Shown: positions 41,225 through 53,100 of the stretch, piece after piece
How positions within the stretch are numbered: position 1 is the first letter of the stretch
Layout: each line of letters opens with the position of its first letter
Assembly (NCBI GenBank): GCA_963971405.1
Contig: OZ020491.1
Coordinates: 4,346,910-4,410,909 of the forward strand
Reading direction: 5' to 3'
From: Psococerastis gibbosa
Taxonomy: Eukaryota > Arthropoda > Insecta > Psocodea > Psocidae
DNA: 64,000 nt
The notes under the pieces: model-generated
Told to the model about the DNA's origin: nothing
What the model saw: the letters and a program-made list of their open reading frames with translations, nothing else
Database searches by the model: none
Made by a program: the position numbers and the translations under genes

Positions 41225-41430
41225 GAGGGGAGAGCGAAACCTCCCCACCTGGAGGGAGAAGTTTTGAATAAAACTGATGCCGGAAGAAAGACCGTAGCCA
41301 AAAATTATTTTCGGGAGTGGTCCATCTGACCATCGGAGGTGAGGTAACCTTAATATACTCCATTCTATCTAGTGTACACTGCAAATATTTCGGGAGATGT
41401 CCGGACCCCCTTTTGGCTAAGACCTTGGCT
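41225..41430. repeat. hAT-like family C fragment
   Basis: Contains GGTGAGGTAACCTTAATATA, TCTAGTGTACACTGCAAATA and TTTCGGGAGATGTCCGGACC, the body found also at 62467-62628 and 1030-1090. Confidence 0.6.
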
Positions 41431-41439
41431 TACAATAGC

Positions 41440-41870
41440 TAAATTGGAATTTCCTGCACAAGGCTACACAATAGCATAATTTCACATCTGCAGGGGTTTC
41501 GTTGCACTGGAAAACGATAGAATGGGCATTATTTTTAGGGTGCTACTCTGTAAATTTAATATTTTGGCAGCTCGGTTGTACCTGAGCTGTGGTACTTATG
41601 ATTAATTTTTAGGGAAATGCCAGATTATCTAATATTTAATAGCTTTGGAGTTATGTATAGCACATGCTCCATAAATTTAGATGACTGATAATGTGAATAG
41701 TGGGAATAAACGTATCGGACATTGATCTGAGGATTACAGTCAAAAGCAATTCCCACAACGTCATTGACCCAATAATACCAATCGATGAAAAAATTTTCTT
41801 CGTGGGTTTCGCCTTGTTTGTACTCAGTGTGTTCCATGTGGACACACTGCAGGGCAACAAGGGAAGCCTC
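41440..41870 (+). repeat. Repeat family E, copy 3
   Basis: Contains GAGCTGTGGTACTTATGATT and AATTTTTAGGGAAATGCCAG, related to 15955-16925 (+) and 1146-1965 (-). Confidence 0.65.
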
Positions 41871-42126
41871 TATACTTAAAAAAATATACAGAGAGAATGA
41901 ACCAAGTTGTTAAACTTGCTACTGGTCCCGACCTTGGGAATTAACCTGTTTGCCACCCTCTGGGCTCTGGCCTCTACCGCTCTACCCTATAAAACAAATA
42001 ATGTAGCGAACGGAAATTCTGAGAAATACAATCAACGTATATGGCTAAATGGCTTAGGTAGTTAGGTACCGTATTTGACTCCCAACTCCCTAGGTATGCT
42101 CTAATTAACTTGAGTAAACACCAATG

Positions 42127-43235
42127 CTAAAAACAATTCCCTTTCGGCTCAGGCCAATCAGGTGTAGGGAGATTCCACGGACCTTGCTTTTCCTCTACGC
42201 TACCTACGCTATGTATCAGTATGTAATAAAAAAGAAAAAATACTTCATTATTTTCCCAACCACAACATCAACACACAATGAGACAAAACACTATTGTGTT
42301 CCAAACAATGACGACTTATGAACTTTTACATATTAACTTATTTTTAGTTTGACTGGACGACATCTTCAAATCGTTGATTTGTCGTATAAAGTATTGATAA
42401 CCATTATAGTAGGTAATAGTATGGGCTTTCAGTCACATTTTAATTCTTTCCTCTGCGACCAATATTAACTGAGGCATGAATTATATAAGGTTTCAATCGG
42501 CCGCCATCTTGTAACTAAATAGTGGATCTAGCTGGCTAACGAACTCGATCAAGACATTTGCATGATCAATTTGTGTGCCACGTTTCATCAAAATCTGATA
42601 ATATTTACGGAAGTTAAGAGTGTTTCTTAAAATCGATATACAGTACATACATCAATACATATATATATATATATACATGCATACATATATATAAGTTGTA
42701 TATACAGTATGTGTATGTATGTATCGATTTTAGGAAACACTCTAACTTCCGTAAATATTATCCGATTTTGATTAAACTTGGCACATAAATTATTGATCAT
42801 ACAAATGTCTTGATCGAGTTCGTTAACCAGCTAGATCCACTATTTAGTTACAAGATGGCGGCCGATTGAAACCTCATGTAATTCATATCTCAGTTAATAT
42901 TGGTCGCAGAGGAATGAATTATAATCTAACTGAAAGCCCGTATTATTATCTACGATAATGGTGATCAACACGTTTTACGACAAATCAACTATTTTAAGAT
43001 GGTGTCCAGTCAAACTGAAAATAATTTCATAAGTATAGTTCATAGTCGGCATTGTGGTTCGAAATTTGGAACACAAGAGCGTTTTGTGTGTAATGTTTTT
43101 CAATGGAAAATAATGAAGTATTTTTTATATTTTTTATTACATACATAGCGCAGGTAGCGTCGAGGAAAGCAGGGTCTGCGGAATCTCCCGACAACTGATC
43201 GGCCAGTGCCGAAAGGGATTTTTAGGCTCAAAGTG
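42127..43235. mobile_element. Giant (~1.1 kb) fold-back element, family I
   Basis: Two ~500-bp inverted arms around a TA-rich centre near 42680. Examples: CAATCGGCCGCCATCTTGTA (left) and ACAAGATGGCGGCCGATTG (right); CCCTTTCGGCTCAGGCC (left end) and CAGTGCCGAAAGGG (right end). No coding frame. A single-arm relative is at 32520-33360. Confidence 0.85.
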
Positions 43236-45265
43236 AAGAAATTTTCAGAAACATACTTCGGTCATTGAGGAACGGAAAATATCGCCTTCTGTATGTTATA
43301 ATCCAAGGGTAAATAGAAGGACACAGGCTCCCGACAGAAGAACATCAGGCAGTGGTTTGGCCCACAGAATACTATAATATATGGTTTGGCTTTTTCAGAG
43401 CAGCATTCTCCAAGGTCCGCAGATAGCCATGATGATGACCAATCTTCGATAGAGGCATTTAAAGAAGGAGCCTATGCTAAAACAAAAGTAAATAAATAGA
43501 CAATAGTTTGAAGATGCTTAGGGTATAATACATGAAATTTCATCGACTCCAATCAACAACTTAATACAGAGTCCAGTTAAAGTGAACTATAAAAATAATA
43601 CTGTCAGCATTAAAAGCTGTGGAAACGAGATTCTACAACATATAGAGAGATTCATCACGTGCTGTAAAATAATACGATGAGTTTACCAAAACACATTTTT
43701 AAATTTTTATTTAAAAACATAACACATAATGTATGGTTTGTTAACATCTTAGATTGTAGCAATGCGATGAACGTAAGATGACCATATCTGAGGCAGACAT
43801 TGAACAGTACAATAAATTGAATTGATGCACTTCTTAAGGCCATGGTCCGTAACAAGTCCTTCAGGAAATTACATTACATTACCATGGAAGAAGATGCTAA
43901 CCCCAATCTCTTCATAATTATTTGATGGATTCTGTAGAAGGCGTAAACACATACATAGGTAAAATTGTATGTGCAAGAGTGGGTCTAACACATTTAAATG
44001 ATAAAATCTTTTATTTTGAATTTTTTAAAGCGACTTAACGCACCATGTCATAGATATGAAATAAAAAAAGACTGCTCTCATGAATTGAGACTATCCGGTA
44101 CTCAATTTTGGTTTGGCTTATCTAGTTAAGCGCGCTCAAAAGCCAGTGATAATGAAAAAATGTAATTGTTCTATTAAAGGAGAAGAACTTATTTGAAGGC
44201 TTAAATTTGATCAAGTTGCCATTTTCTAACAAAAGAGAGTCAAAGTTAAGGTTTGGTCTTTGGTGATTGGACGAGCTCATCTGCTTGAGTAGGTACTTTC
44301 GTTCTGCAGGCGTAACACGAAAACAAAAGGTCAAATTATCTTGAGGATGGTTCTCATACCGCTAATTACTATAAATTCAAGCACTTGGCTTACCAAATTT
44401 GTCAATAGCTGTTCTTTGTTACGTATGCTAAACATAGACAGAACGTTTTTAAGCCCTTAACGTTTACTTGGAAAAACCATTGAAAGTTTTCGAGTTTGTT
44501 TACTAACGGTCGGGTAACTTTTAACTCTGGGTTATCCTTCATCCTTTGAGTTGGAGTCAAGGCTGCTGAGTCACTCGAAACTAATGCGGCGATCATGGAA
44601 CGCATTAAAAAGAAATAGGGGTATTCAAAATCGTAATAAAAAATTGAATTACAACTCAGTTAAATGTTAAATTAGAAAATATAAAGCGAACAAGGAATAC
44701 AAAGGGAAAATTGTATTTTTACTCCTACTTTTTGTTTCATAATTTATTTTAACAGTTTAGTGAACCGGTAGACAGTACCCCTATTAATATTTCAAACGTG
44801 TTCCAAATTTTCTCCACGAAAGTACACTCAATAAACCTGGTTTGGAATGGCTCTAGGTAGTGGACTACACACATTTAAAACTTCACTAACAATTGTCCCA
44901 TTTTAGGGAATGGTTAAGATGCAGCCACTGTGTGTTTAAAACTAAAAAAAAAAATGTCACGAAAATTAAATAGAAATAGTCAACCGGGGTTTTAAAATAC
45001 TATTAAGTCACTCAAACAAAACAATTCATTTGTTAATACTTCAGATGGCACTATAGCAAAAATTCCTTCTCATTTGTCATAAGGACATTTTAGAGAATTC
45101 AACCTATAGGCTAATATATTTTCAGAATAAATTAAATTACATGAACTACGATTTTGAAATTGCAATTTGCTTTGTAAATAAAACTTATTAGAATCAAAAC
45201 AATGCGTCCTAAATACAATTTTAAACAATATCAATTGTCAATATAAATGCCTAGCTAAATGCTAA
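43236..45265. other. No gene seen
   Basis: AT-rich intergenic DNA downstream of the SPX-EXS gene. I see no supported coding region; short open frames (43655, 44122, 44402, minus strand) are not protein-like. It may include 3' UTR of the minus-strand gene. Confidence 0.55.
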
Positions 45266-45445
45266 ACCTAGAGCTCTATATAAGGGAGACTGGGCGCCTC
45301 CCGCAATTTTTTTTTAAATTTCAGGTACCACCTGCCAAGTCTCGCATGACCAGTCAATGAAAAGACATGGCAGGTGGAGCCTGAAATTTAAAAAAATGTT
45401 TTTGGTTGCAGGAAATGCCCCATCTCCCCTATGTAGAACTGTAGC
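45266..45445. mobile_element. Small fold-back element near the XPR1 3' end
   Basis: Arms TTAAATTTCAGGTACCACCT and AGGTGGAGCCTGAAATTTAA, extended outward by ATAAGGGAGACTGGG / CCCCATCTCCCCTAT. It lies ~50 bp past the stop of the minus-strand gene, so it may be in its 3' UTR. Confidence 0.75.
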
Positions 45446-45491
45446 TAAACCTTACGAAACTAAAATGCACAGATCAAAACGACTAGAATAG

Positions 45492-47471
45492 TTACGACAC
45501 CGGTAGAAGAAGCTCATCATCAGAACCGGCCTCATGAATTTTCACCTTTTTCGCCATCTTCTTACGATGCCGATTGACTACTATACTACCTTCAACATCG
45601 TCCATCATTTTAAGTATTTGCGCCTGATCGGAAGTGTCCAGGGGGGCAACAGAAATGTCGCGAACTGCTCGAAATTTGCCACAGTTATTCAAATGCTCGT
45701 TTTCGAGCCGGAAATAGTTCCAGAGAAAACGACGGAAAACTTCCATGGGCGCGAAAATTGCAACAATCATATCCGAGTGAACGAGCCCTGACTCTGTTAA
45801 AGAAATAGAAAGGGCCCACGTGAAACGTAATATCAAATCAGCCACAAGGGCAAAGTAGTATGCATAGGTGGGATAAACGATTTCCTCGCGAAGAAATTTG
45901 TTTTCTCCGGCTTGAGCGTCGAAAAGACCCCAATCCATTTTAACGTCCCAGAGATACGCGTAGATGGAGCTAACAAGAAGAGCTACGATCCAGAAATAGA
46001 AATAAATACCGTCATCGGATTTTCTGTTGTAATAAAGATTAGAGAAAATAATCACGAAAAAGGTCGTGCTATATTTCCCAGCATTAGCTAAATGGGGGAA
46101 TTTTTCCTTAGTGTCACGAAACCGGCGTAAGCATTGGGCCAAACGGAACCAAGCCGGAAGTGCAGTTAGAATCGGCCTTACAAACCAAATAACGTTGAGG
46201 CAATTGTTGGTCTTGGCAGCAACTGAGGCATCACTCCAGTTTACATCAGTCCAGTTTGTATTGTACGTATAGAAGCAGCCAAAGTATTGAAGATCGAGCA
46301 GAACCGGTACGAGGCTTGTGAGCTGATCAGCCAGCCAGAAGTCTGCAAATTGGACAAAGAAAAATGGCGCAAATGTTATTCGGCAAAGAACTTTCAACGC
46401 CCAGAAACGCGCTTCGTGGTTAAATGTTTTCGTCGGGTTGAAAATGAACACAAACATGACAATTACAAGAACTAATGGATTGGCGTAAGGTGGTATGCTA
46501 AGTTCTTTGCTGTAAAAGAACCCCAAAACGCTTAGATTCCAAATGACTCCAAAAATAGTGGCTATTTCCATGATATCCTGCTCAGAAAGATGATTTCTAG
46601 GGTCTAGTTCGAATATTAAAACGTGGTTTACACCGGACGAACGCCAGCCATATACGTTAACGCCCATAAAAAATAGAAATTCGACAATAAGTAGCGGTCC
46701 ACGAAATAGTCGAACGGCTACCCGCCAATCGTAATCCTTACAAACGATACTAGATATCACAACTGCTATCAACAGCACGATAAAAGCTCCAGAAAATAGG
46801 CCTACTTTGAATGTAACCCACGGGCTTCTCTGTTCACCAAGAGGCGGCACTCTTAGACGCTTCATTGCTTTCTGCCTATCTCCACACTCAAGCTGCGTAA
46901 ACGTAGATTCGACATCTTCAATTAATTTATCAATATCTTTGTTTGTATAAAAATGGGCAGCTTCAACATTTTCCCTACGGTAAAGCGCTCCATTGCTAAC
47001 ATTTAAAAGTTTGTCGTGTTTCTTTAAAATTTTCCTAAACCCGGTAAAATTTAAATTCTGGTAATTTTGCAGTAAAATTAAGCTAAGGTAAAATTCACTT
47101 AAAGCTAACTTTACTTCCTGTAATTTGTGGAGTGTTGCTGGACGTCGCAGCCAGATTTTTCGGGCGCTTTCTATTTTTCCTTCTTCCTGAATTTCTGACA
47201 GCTCTGCTCGTAGATTGGCATACTTTCTTGTAGCTTCGGCTAATTTTTCAGCGAAGAATGTATTAATTTTTGTGAGTTCACTGTCGCAGTAGTGGAAAAA
47301 GTTTTCGTCAAACTTGGCTACATAGCGGCTGAGGACTTCGGGCTCTACTTCTTCTGCGCTAGGTGCTTGTTCCACGGAGTTATACAGCAAAGTCTTCATT
47401 TGCTCGTAATTTATATACTGCTTTCTCCATTCTGGGGTGATATGGGCCGATAAATGTTCAGCAAACTTCAT
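45492..47471 (-). CDS. XPR1: XPR1-type phosphate exporter (SPX-EXS), intronless
   Basis: A complete 659-residue protein in one exon. XPR1-family proteins export phosphate across the plasma membrane under control of inositol pyrophosphates bound by the SPX domain. Residues 1-~175 form SPX: start MKFAEHLSAHITPEW, and the basic cluster FRKILKKHDK at 145-154, the inositol-phosphate site. Hydrophobic membrane segments follow from ~222 (GLFSGAFIVLLIAVVISSIV), ~258 and ~330. The EXS domain (~395-610) has QCLRRFRDT (447-455), KMDWGLFD (511-518) and EVFRRFLWNYFRLENEHLNN (577-596). The C-tail is acidic (SDDELLLPVS). Human XPR1 is 696 residues. The start is the first Met and matches the family start. 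Genes of this family usually have several introns, so the absence of introns suggests an old retrocopy kept intact; I see no poly-A tail or target duplication. Family assignment is secure. Confidence 0.96.
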   Translation of the reverse strand: MKFAEHLSAHITPEWRKQYINYEQMKTLLYNSVEQAPSAEEVEPEVLSRYVAKFDENFFHYCDSELTKINTFFAEKLAEATRKYANLRAELSEIQEEGKIESARKIWLRRPATLHKLQEVKLALSEFYLSLILLQNYQNLNFTGFRKILKKHDKLLNVSNGALYRRENVEAAHFYTNKDIDKLIEDVESTFTQLECGDRQKAMKRLRVPPLGEQRSPWVTFKVGLFSGAFIVLLIAVVISSIVCKDYDWRVAVRLFRGPLLIVEFLFFMGVNVYGWRSSGVNHVLIFELDPRNHLSEQDIMEIATIFGVIWNLSVLGFFYSKELSIPPYANPLVLVIVMFVFIFNPTKTFNHEARFWALKVLCRITFAPFFFVQFADFWLADQLTSLVPVLLDLQYFGCFYTYNTNWTDVNWSDASVAAKTNNCLNVIWFVRPILTALPAWFRLAQCLRRFRDTKEKFPHLANAGKYSTTFFVIIFSNLYYNRKSDDGIYFYFWIVALLVSSIYAYLWDVKMDWGLFDAQAGENKFLREEIVYPTYAYYFALVADLILRFTWALSISLTESGLVHSDMIVAIFAPMEVFRRFLWNYFRLENEHLNNCGKFRAVRDISVAPLDTSDQAQILKMMDDVEGSIVVNRHRKKMAKKVKIHEAGSDDELLLPVS

Positions 47472-47957
47472 TTTTCCAAAAATAAAAGGAGTAAAACGAA
47501 AATCATTGGAAAAAACCGTGACAATAATATAAACACAATGGCTGCCAACACAGTAAACTCAAAACTGAAACAAATTAATCAAATCGCAAACCTTTCAGTT
47601 TGCTGTCAAAATTTTCATTATTAGCCCGGAATATAAATAATAATAATTAAAATCTTAATTAATTATAAGTAAATGTGGAGAAAATTATTATTTTTTAATC
47701 TAATTTTGAAATTGGCGCAAACTGTAGCCAACCTACCAAAAGTGAAAGGGAAGTAACGAACTTTCTTTTGGCGGCTATCCCACTACCCCACTATTTCACT
47801 TCATATTTGATTTTGTGAATTTTGTCATTGACGTTTGTTTTGTTCTTAGGAGACTATTATGTAGATACTTAACCTATCTATTATAAATTAAGTTATAATT
47901 TGATAGAGACTTATTAATGATGTCTGCTAATAACAAAACTAACAAAAAATCACAAAT
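47472..47957. promoter_or_regulatory. Upstream region of the XPR1-type gene
   Basis: Presumed to hold the promoter because the gene is intact, but no TATA box or initiator could be assigned. A fold-back core shared with 30265 and 24400 (GACTATTATGTAGATAC) lies at 47852-47930. Confidence 0.3.
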
Positions 47958-49161
47958 GAAGGTAATTATTTATATTTGCTGCCACTAGCAGTTTTTGGAT
48001 TTTTTTTTTTTGAAATTTGGTATTTTGGCTCAGTTTTTAACGAGGAACACGAATCCGGTTGCGCAATTTCGATAAATACAGTAGTTTTTCCAAAAATCCA
48101 ACAACAACATTTCCATTGCTAACCGCTGAATATGGTATGTAAATAATATGACATGGCATTAATTACTTACTAATCAGTTTTCTCGCATGGTATATTAACA
48201 TGACAGCCACAAATCCTCACATTTTTTAACATTTTAACTTTTTTAATAAAAATAATAATCACGAAACACTTGTTTGTTGGTTTATGGTGAAGTTTGCGGA
48301 TTTACGACAAGTTTTAAAAATGTTCCGTAGTTTCCCGCCTGTTTTTTTTTTTTTTTAAAGTAAGTAATGTAATTGCTTTATAACAATAAAATGTTAAATC
48401 CTAGTATAGGATACTTTTAAGTAGTAAATAATAATAAATAATAATTTTTGCATGGGCAGGTATTGCAAATTGCGCATAAAATTTTTTATGGAAGGAACAT
48501 TGTCAGAGGCATGCAAATAATTGCTTAAAATATGAATCCCCCAGCAAATGGGATTTTTTCCTTCCATAAGCATTTTTGATACACTTTTGTTACAACGGGG
48601 TAGGCCTAGCTCAAACAGAATTTTATCGCCACTATACTTACAGTTAACTTTGGTTAAATTCTATTTGAGCTAGGTCTACCCCGTTGTAACAAAAGTATTT
48701 ACTACTTAAAAGTATCCTATATACTATTTATCATTTTAATATAATATAATATATAAATAATTTTAACAGGCGGGAAACTACGGAACATTTTTAAAACTTG
48801 TCGTAAATCCGCAAACTTCACTATAAAGCAACAAACAAACAAACAAGTAATTCGTGAATATTTTTTTTATTTTTATTGAGTTAAAATGTTAAAAAATGTG
48901 AGGATTTGTGGCTGTCATGTTAATATACCATGCGAGAAAAATGATTAGTAAGTAATTAATGCCATGTCATATTATTTACATAGGCCTACAATATTCAGCG
49001 GTAAGCAATGGAAATGTTGTTGTTGGATTTTTGGAAAAACTACTGCTTTTATCGAAATTGCGCAACCGGATTCGTGTTCCTTGTTAAAAACTGAGCCAAA
49101 ATACCAAATTTCAAAAAAAAATTCCAAAAACTGCTTGTGGCAGCTAATGTAAATAATTACC
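47958..49161. mobile_element. Giant (~1.2 kb) nested palindrome
   Basis: Outer arms: TGGCTCAGTTTTTAACGAGG (48019) and CCTTGTTAAAAACTGAGCCA (49079); AGTTTCCCGCCTG and CAGGCGGGAAACT. An inner hairpin is formed by TTTTGTTACAACGGGGTAGG and CTACCCCGTTGTAACAAAAG. The left arm has ~165 extra bp with its own TATGGAAGGAA / TTCCTTCCATA hairpin, so elements are nested. No coding frame. Confidence 0.85.
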
Positions 49162-49307
49162 CAAATGAAGTAAACTCGCAAGGGGAATTCTGAAAAGTAG
49201 ATTATTTCGTAAAATATTTGTTCGTGTTCATGTGCCTTCTCATCTTACTTTCATTTTGTCCCTTTTCACATCATTCTGTTGGCAATATTTATATAATACA
49301 TTATTAA

Positions 49308-49450
49308 GGCGCCCATTCCACATACGTACAACGTCAATGAAAATTATGAAATTGAAGGTGGTAGCAGAATTTTTAGTATGTCTTTAATGTCTGCTACCAC
49401 CTTCAATTTCATAATTTTCATTGACGTTGTACGTATGTGGAATGGGCACC
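49308..49450. mobile_element. Perfect 143-bp fold-back MITE in TTAA
   Basis: TTAA at 49304-49307 and 49451-49454. Arms of ~65 bp: GGCGCCCATTCCACATACGT and ACGTATGTGGAATGGGCACC. The loop region has GTCTGCTACCACC, also seen in the fold-back at 24172. Confidence 0.85.
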
Positions 49451-50184
49451 TTAAACAGGATAACTAAGTTACTTACTTTATGTGCTCTTGTAAAATACTC
49501 CATGTTAGTATCTGCGGGCTCACTTGAATTTCTTTGGCTACTTTTTCAATATTTTTCATTGGTCTTACATGGTGGTCCATAAGTTAATTTTTTAGACCAT
49601 TAATTGTACCTATATTATTTCATTTATTCTTATTATTAAAGTTGTACCGGTATATTGTTATTATATATTGCGATTCATTTGTTTACTTTATAGGGCATCG
49701 ATGTTTTGTTTAGAACTCGAAACGTACGACTACCTACCACCGTAGGTTTATTTTTAACATAGTTATTATGGTGTTTCGTATCAGTTTGTTACAGAAATAG
49801 CCTAGGTTTGATTTTGTGGCCCTTTTCTTAAAAAAAAAATCCTCAAATATTGTACCAACCCTTTAGCCTTCTCAGTGCAAAGCTGAGTATACAAATCTCT
49901 ACCTAGGTAGTCCTCTCTGGCTATTAATTTGGTTTAAAAGATGGCAAATCATAAAAAATTTAAACGCCGAGAGACCCACGTAGAAATCAAGACATAAGGC
50001 ATGAGATAAGATATGAGAAGAGAAACAAAGAAAAAAGAGGCTGAATTGGTGGGGACAGCAGAAACGCTGCTGTCGTGCCGCCGTCCCTCCATGATGATAA
50101 GTTGCAGTAAAAGTTAAAAATAGAAAATAGATTTTTTTTTATTATATCACACAGCCAAAGCCCTTAATTACTTGCTTACTTACT

Positions 50185-50390
50185 TACGGTGGCTCAATCG
50201 GCCCGTGAGGACCTCTCGCCTGTCGCACCTAGCCCCTCCAAAGCGCGTGATTCTCCGCTAACTCCCTCCATGTGTCGAAATGGATACTGCAGGCTCTCAA
50301 ATCCTCGGAGAGCTGGTCCGAACATCTCTTCCTGGGTCGCCCCTGTGGTCGGTTGCCTGCTGGTTAGGCTTGCCACACCCTAGCCGCGGC
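50185..50390 (-). pseudogene. Non-LTR retrotransposon C-terminal remnant
   Basis: Minus strand reads NRPQGRPRKRCSDQLSEDLR, then IHFDTWRELAENHALWRG. GRPRKRW-type and WR motifs mark the C-terminus of a non-LTR reverse transcriptase protein. Same family as 24225-24380, with stops. Confidence 0.65.
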
Positions 50391-51776
50391 CCTGGTGTCA
50401 TAAATGTGTGCCCTTATGTGTATAAATAGAATACATAATTCAAAACGAAAAAAAAATCCTACTGTTTACAATTACAAGTAAAAGTAACTATTTCAAAAAA
50501 TAAATTAGTTTAGGCGCACTATCTCTCACAACCGTGACCCAAATTGCTGTTCCATATCCATAATTTTCTGCAATTGTATAGATAGGCAATTGTGCACACT
50601 ATACTCAAACGAAAACGAAATTTCTAATTTAAATGCTATAGCCTGTAGTTAAGAATCCACTTAATGCCAAACCGGAGGGAGTCACGTGACTGGCCTGGAA
50701 ATGACTTTGCATGGTGTTCCTAATACACGTTTTAAACCGCAGGGGCATAGTAATAATCGATAGGAGGGACTAGTATATGCGTAGACATGCTTACGCTATC
50801 AAGCCAAACTAAAATTACTATTACTATAGGTCTCAAATTTGTGCATGAAGCATTTAAAAACATACTTCTTAGAACATTTTTACGTGCCCCACAGCGAAGA
50901 AAAACCTCAAACTTTTGTAATTAATGCACATGCCTTGAAATATGAACACTGAATTTGACAGTAAAGCGCCAGCAATAGGTAAAACTGCAATTATTTGGAA
51001 TAATAAAAAGTGAAATACGGAATAGGTACGCGACGCGGGGCTTTGCTTATAAAATGGATATTCAACCATTCCGTGCCTAGAGACTGTTATCAATATGGCT
51101 GCTAGTGTAGCCTGCCCAAGATAAGTACGCAATTTGGCGGGGAAATAGCCTGCACGTACAAGCTAACTACTAAACTATAGAGTTTTTGACCGGGTCCAGG
51201 TATCCGCTTTGCTATGCTGCAGTGTGCAAGACTTCGATATTTTTTGCGTTGGTACTTATCTCTGATAGTTGGCTTATGGTTAACGGGTGCCTCGTAAGGC
51301 ATATTATGGCTTCCACCGCTCCAGTTCTATTATATTTCTATGTATTCAACGTTCAAGGTCAAAAGTCTCCGGTTTGGCCTTAAGAGACAATTGGAGAGAG
51401 AAAAGCCTTATACGTGTATGTGTAAAAATCAAATATCTCATGAAAGACAATCAGGACAAAACAATAAAAGAAATTTTTCGCAGTATTTTGGTATAATATG
51501 ATAATATGTACGGTAGGTAGCCTACCTCCTTCTAACACATAATTGTTTTTTAATTTAGTTTGTACCAAACGCGCGTTGTGGTAGTCCGATGTGATGTTAT
51601 GAAGCTCTTACTTTATTTATTGATGAACTGATTATCAAGGGGCACAATAGGCCCAATAGGCTTAAGTGCACACAGGTAACACCTGTACCCCAATTAAAAA
51701 AAAAAAAAAAAAAACTGATTATCAAATGTATTTTATTCACGAAGTTAGCGCATGCTACCGTTTTATTGAATTACTT
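50391..51776. other. No gene seen
   Basis: AT-rich intergenic DNA. Short open frames at 50869-51496 on both strands are not protein-like. A poly-A run is at 51697-51714. Confidence 0.5.
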
Positions 51777-51999
51777 CTAAGGCCCGGTACACACGAATTC
51801 TCAAAGCCGCGATTTGCCGACGTCTTTTCCATTGTAGTATGGCGAATGGTCAGAGAGTCTAATTCAGAAGATTTCTATGATCTGGCTTGTCTAGGGGAAA
51901 CCCGTGCACTTCTGTGCGGTCGACTTCACGCCAGCTTCCGAAATCGTCAAGAAATTTTCTGCTAGCCCTATGAATACCTATGAATACCGAGCCTTAAAT
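51777..51999. mobile_element. TIR MITE, ~220 bp
   Basis: Left CTAAGGCCCGGTACACACGA, right ACCGAGCCTTAA, inverted. Ends resemble those of 24567 and 25120. Confidence 0.6.
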
Positions 52000-52185
52000 A
52001 GATCAGCATCTTAGAGAGTAAAGGTCATGGGGCAGTTATTTCAAAATCTTACTACGATCGGAAGAATAAAGACGGAACAAAAAAATTGTCTATTTCGACG
52101 TAATAACGCTAAAATATTTAGCTAGGAAAACGACGTTAATGTAGTGTGTATATTTTCCGCACGAGAGCAGTTGTGTCGTTCTCTC

Positions 52186-52480
52186 TAAGGCACTATATAC
52201 CCGGGTATTGTCATCCGCCATTTTTTATCCTATATTTCCTATATGCTAAGTATTGTAATTATTTTCAAGAAAAGTAAAAGATTGAAAAAAACTAAAATAA
52301 GTTTTAGTATTTTTTTATGAAACACTTCCCTAATTGGTAGAACGTTTTTTATATAAAAAATAAATAAAAAACGATAAATTTCTAATAATAAATAGGTAAA
52401 CGCCCAATGCTTGGCTTATACACCAGACTTATAATGGATAAAAAATGGCGGATGACAATACCTGTCTAATATAGAGCCCT
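52186..52480. mobile_element. TIR MITE, ~295 bp
   Basis: Left GGTATTGTCATCCGCCATTT and right AAATGGCGGATGACAATACC are perfect inverted repeats, extended outward by CACTATATACCCG / CTGTCTAATATAGAG. Confidence 0.8.
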
Positions 52481-52489
52481 AGTTCTCTC

Positions 52490-52725
52490 TTCTTCTTCAA
52501 GTTACCCCCGGCAGGCTGGTTGGCAGCACCATGTGGCATTGATGCCTCCACTCCTCTCGATCCTGGCACGCTCTCTTCAGCTCCACGTATGAATTGGCCC
52601 CTACAGGCTACATCCTCCATAACTTGCTGCAGATACTCTTTTCTCGGGCGCCCAGGTCGGTTGACACCTTCTATTGTTCCCTCTATGATACAGCTAACAA
52701 AAATTTTTTTCGTTTTCTATTTGGC
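52490..52725 (-). pseudogene. Non-LTR retrotransposon C-terminal remnant
   Basis: Minus strand reads NRPGRPRKEYLQQVMEDVAC, then in another frame ELKRACQDREEWRHQCHMVL and PTSLPG. GRPRK and DREEWR are C-terminal motifs of non-LTR proteins; a frameshift separates them. Confidence 0.7.
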
Positions 52726-52920
52726 GGGAACTGTCGGGTAGTTCATTATAAAAAAAAACTTAATTAACTACAATTTCTGTAAATTGACAGATTTCTAGTT
52801 GTGTCCTTCTTCTTCTGAAGTAGCTATATCCACTGTGTGGTTTCTATTTCAGCATTTGAGGTTAGGTGTCTTTCTTGGGCACATTTATTTTTTTAGGATT
52901 TGGATAGGATTTGCACTTGA

Positions 52921-53100
52921 GCGACTTCGGTGGCAAGGTGGTAGCGTGCTTGTACTTGCGCGAGTATCTACACACCTTGCAGTCGGAGACGTGTTGCAAC
53001 TCGACACAAATACCTATTAGGTGACTTAGTGTGGTGATTGAAGAGGTTAATCGGATAAATTTATTAAATTGTTTGGACGCGATTTAACCTTTTTATAAGA
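52921..53100 (+). repeat. SINE-like family D, copy 2
   Basis: Starts GCGACTTCGGTGGCAAGGTG and ends near TTTAACCTTTTTATAAG. Same element, inverted and nested in a hAT, at 61778-61953. Confidence 0.75.

Noticed and set aside
45534-46475. Plus-strand frames within the XPR1-type gene
   Set aside because: Antisense shadows of a well-supported gene.
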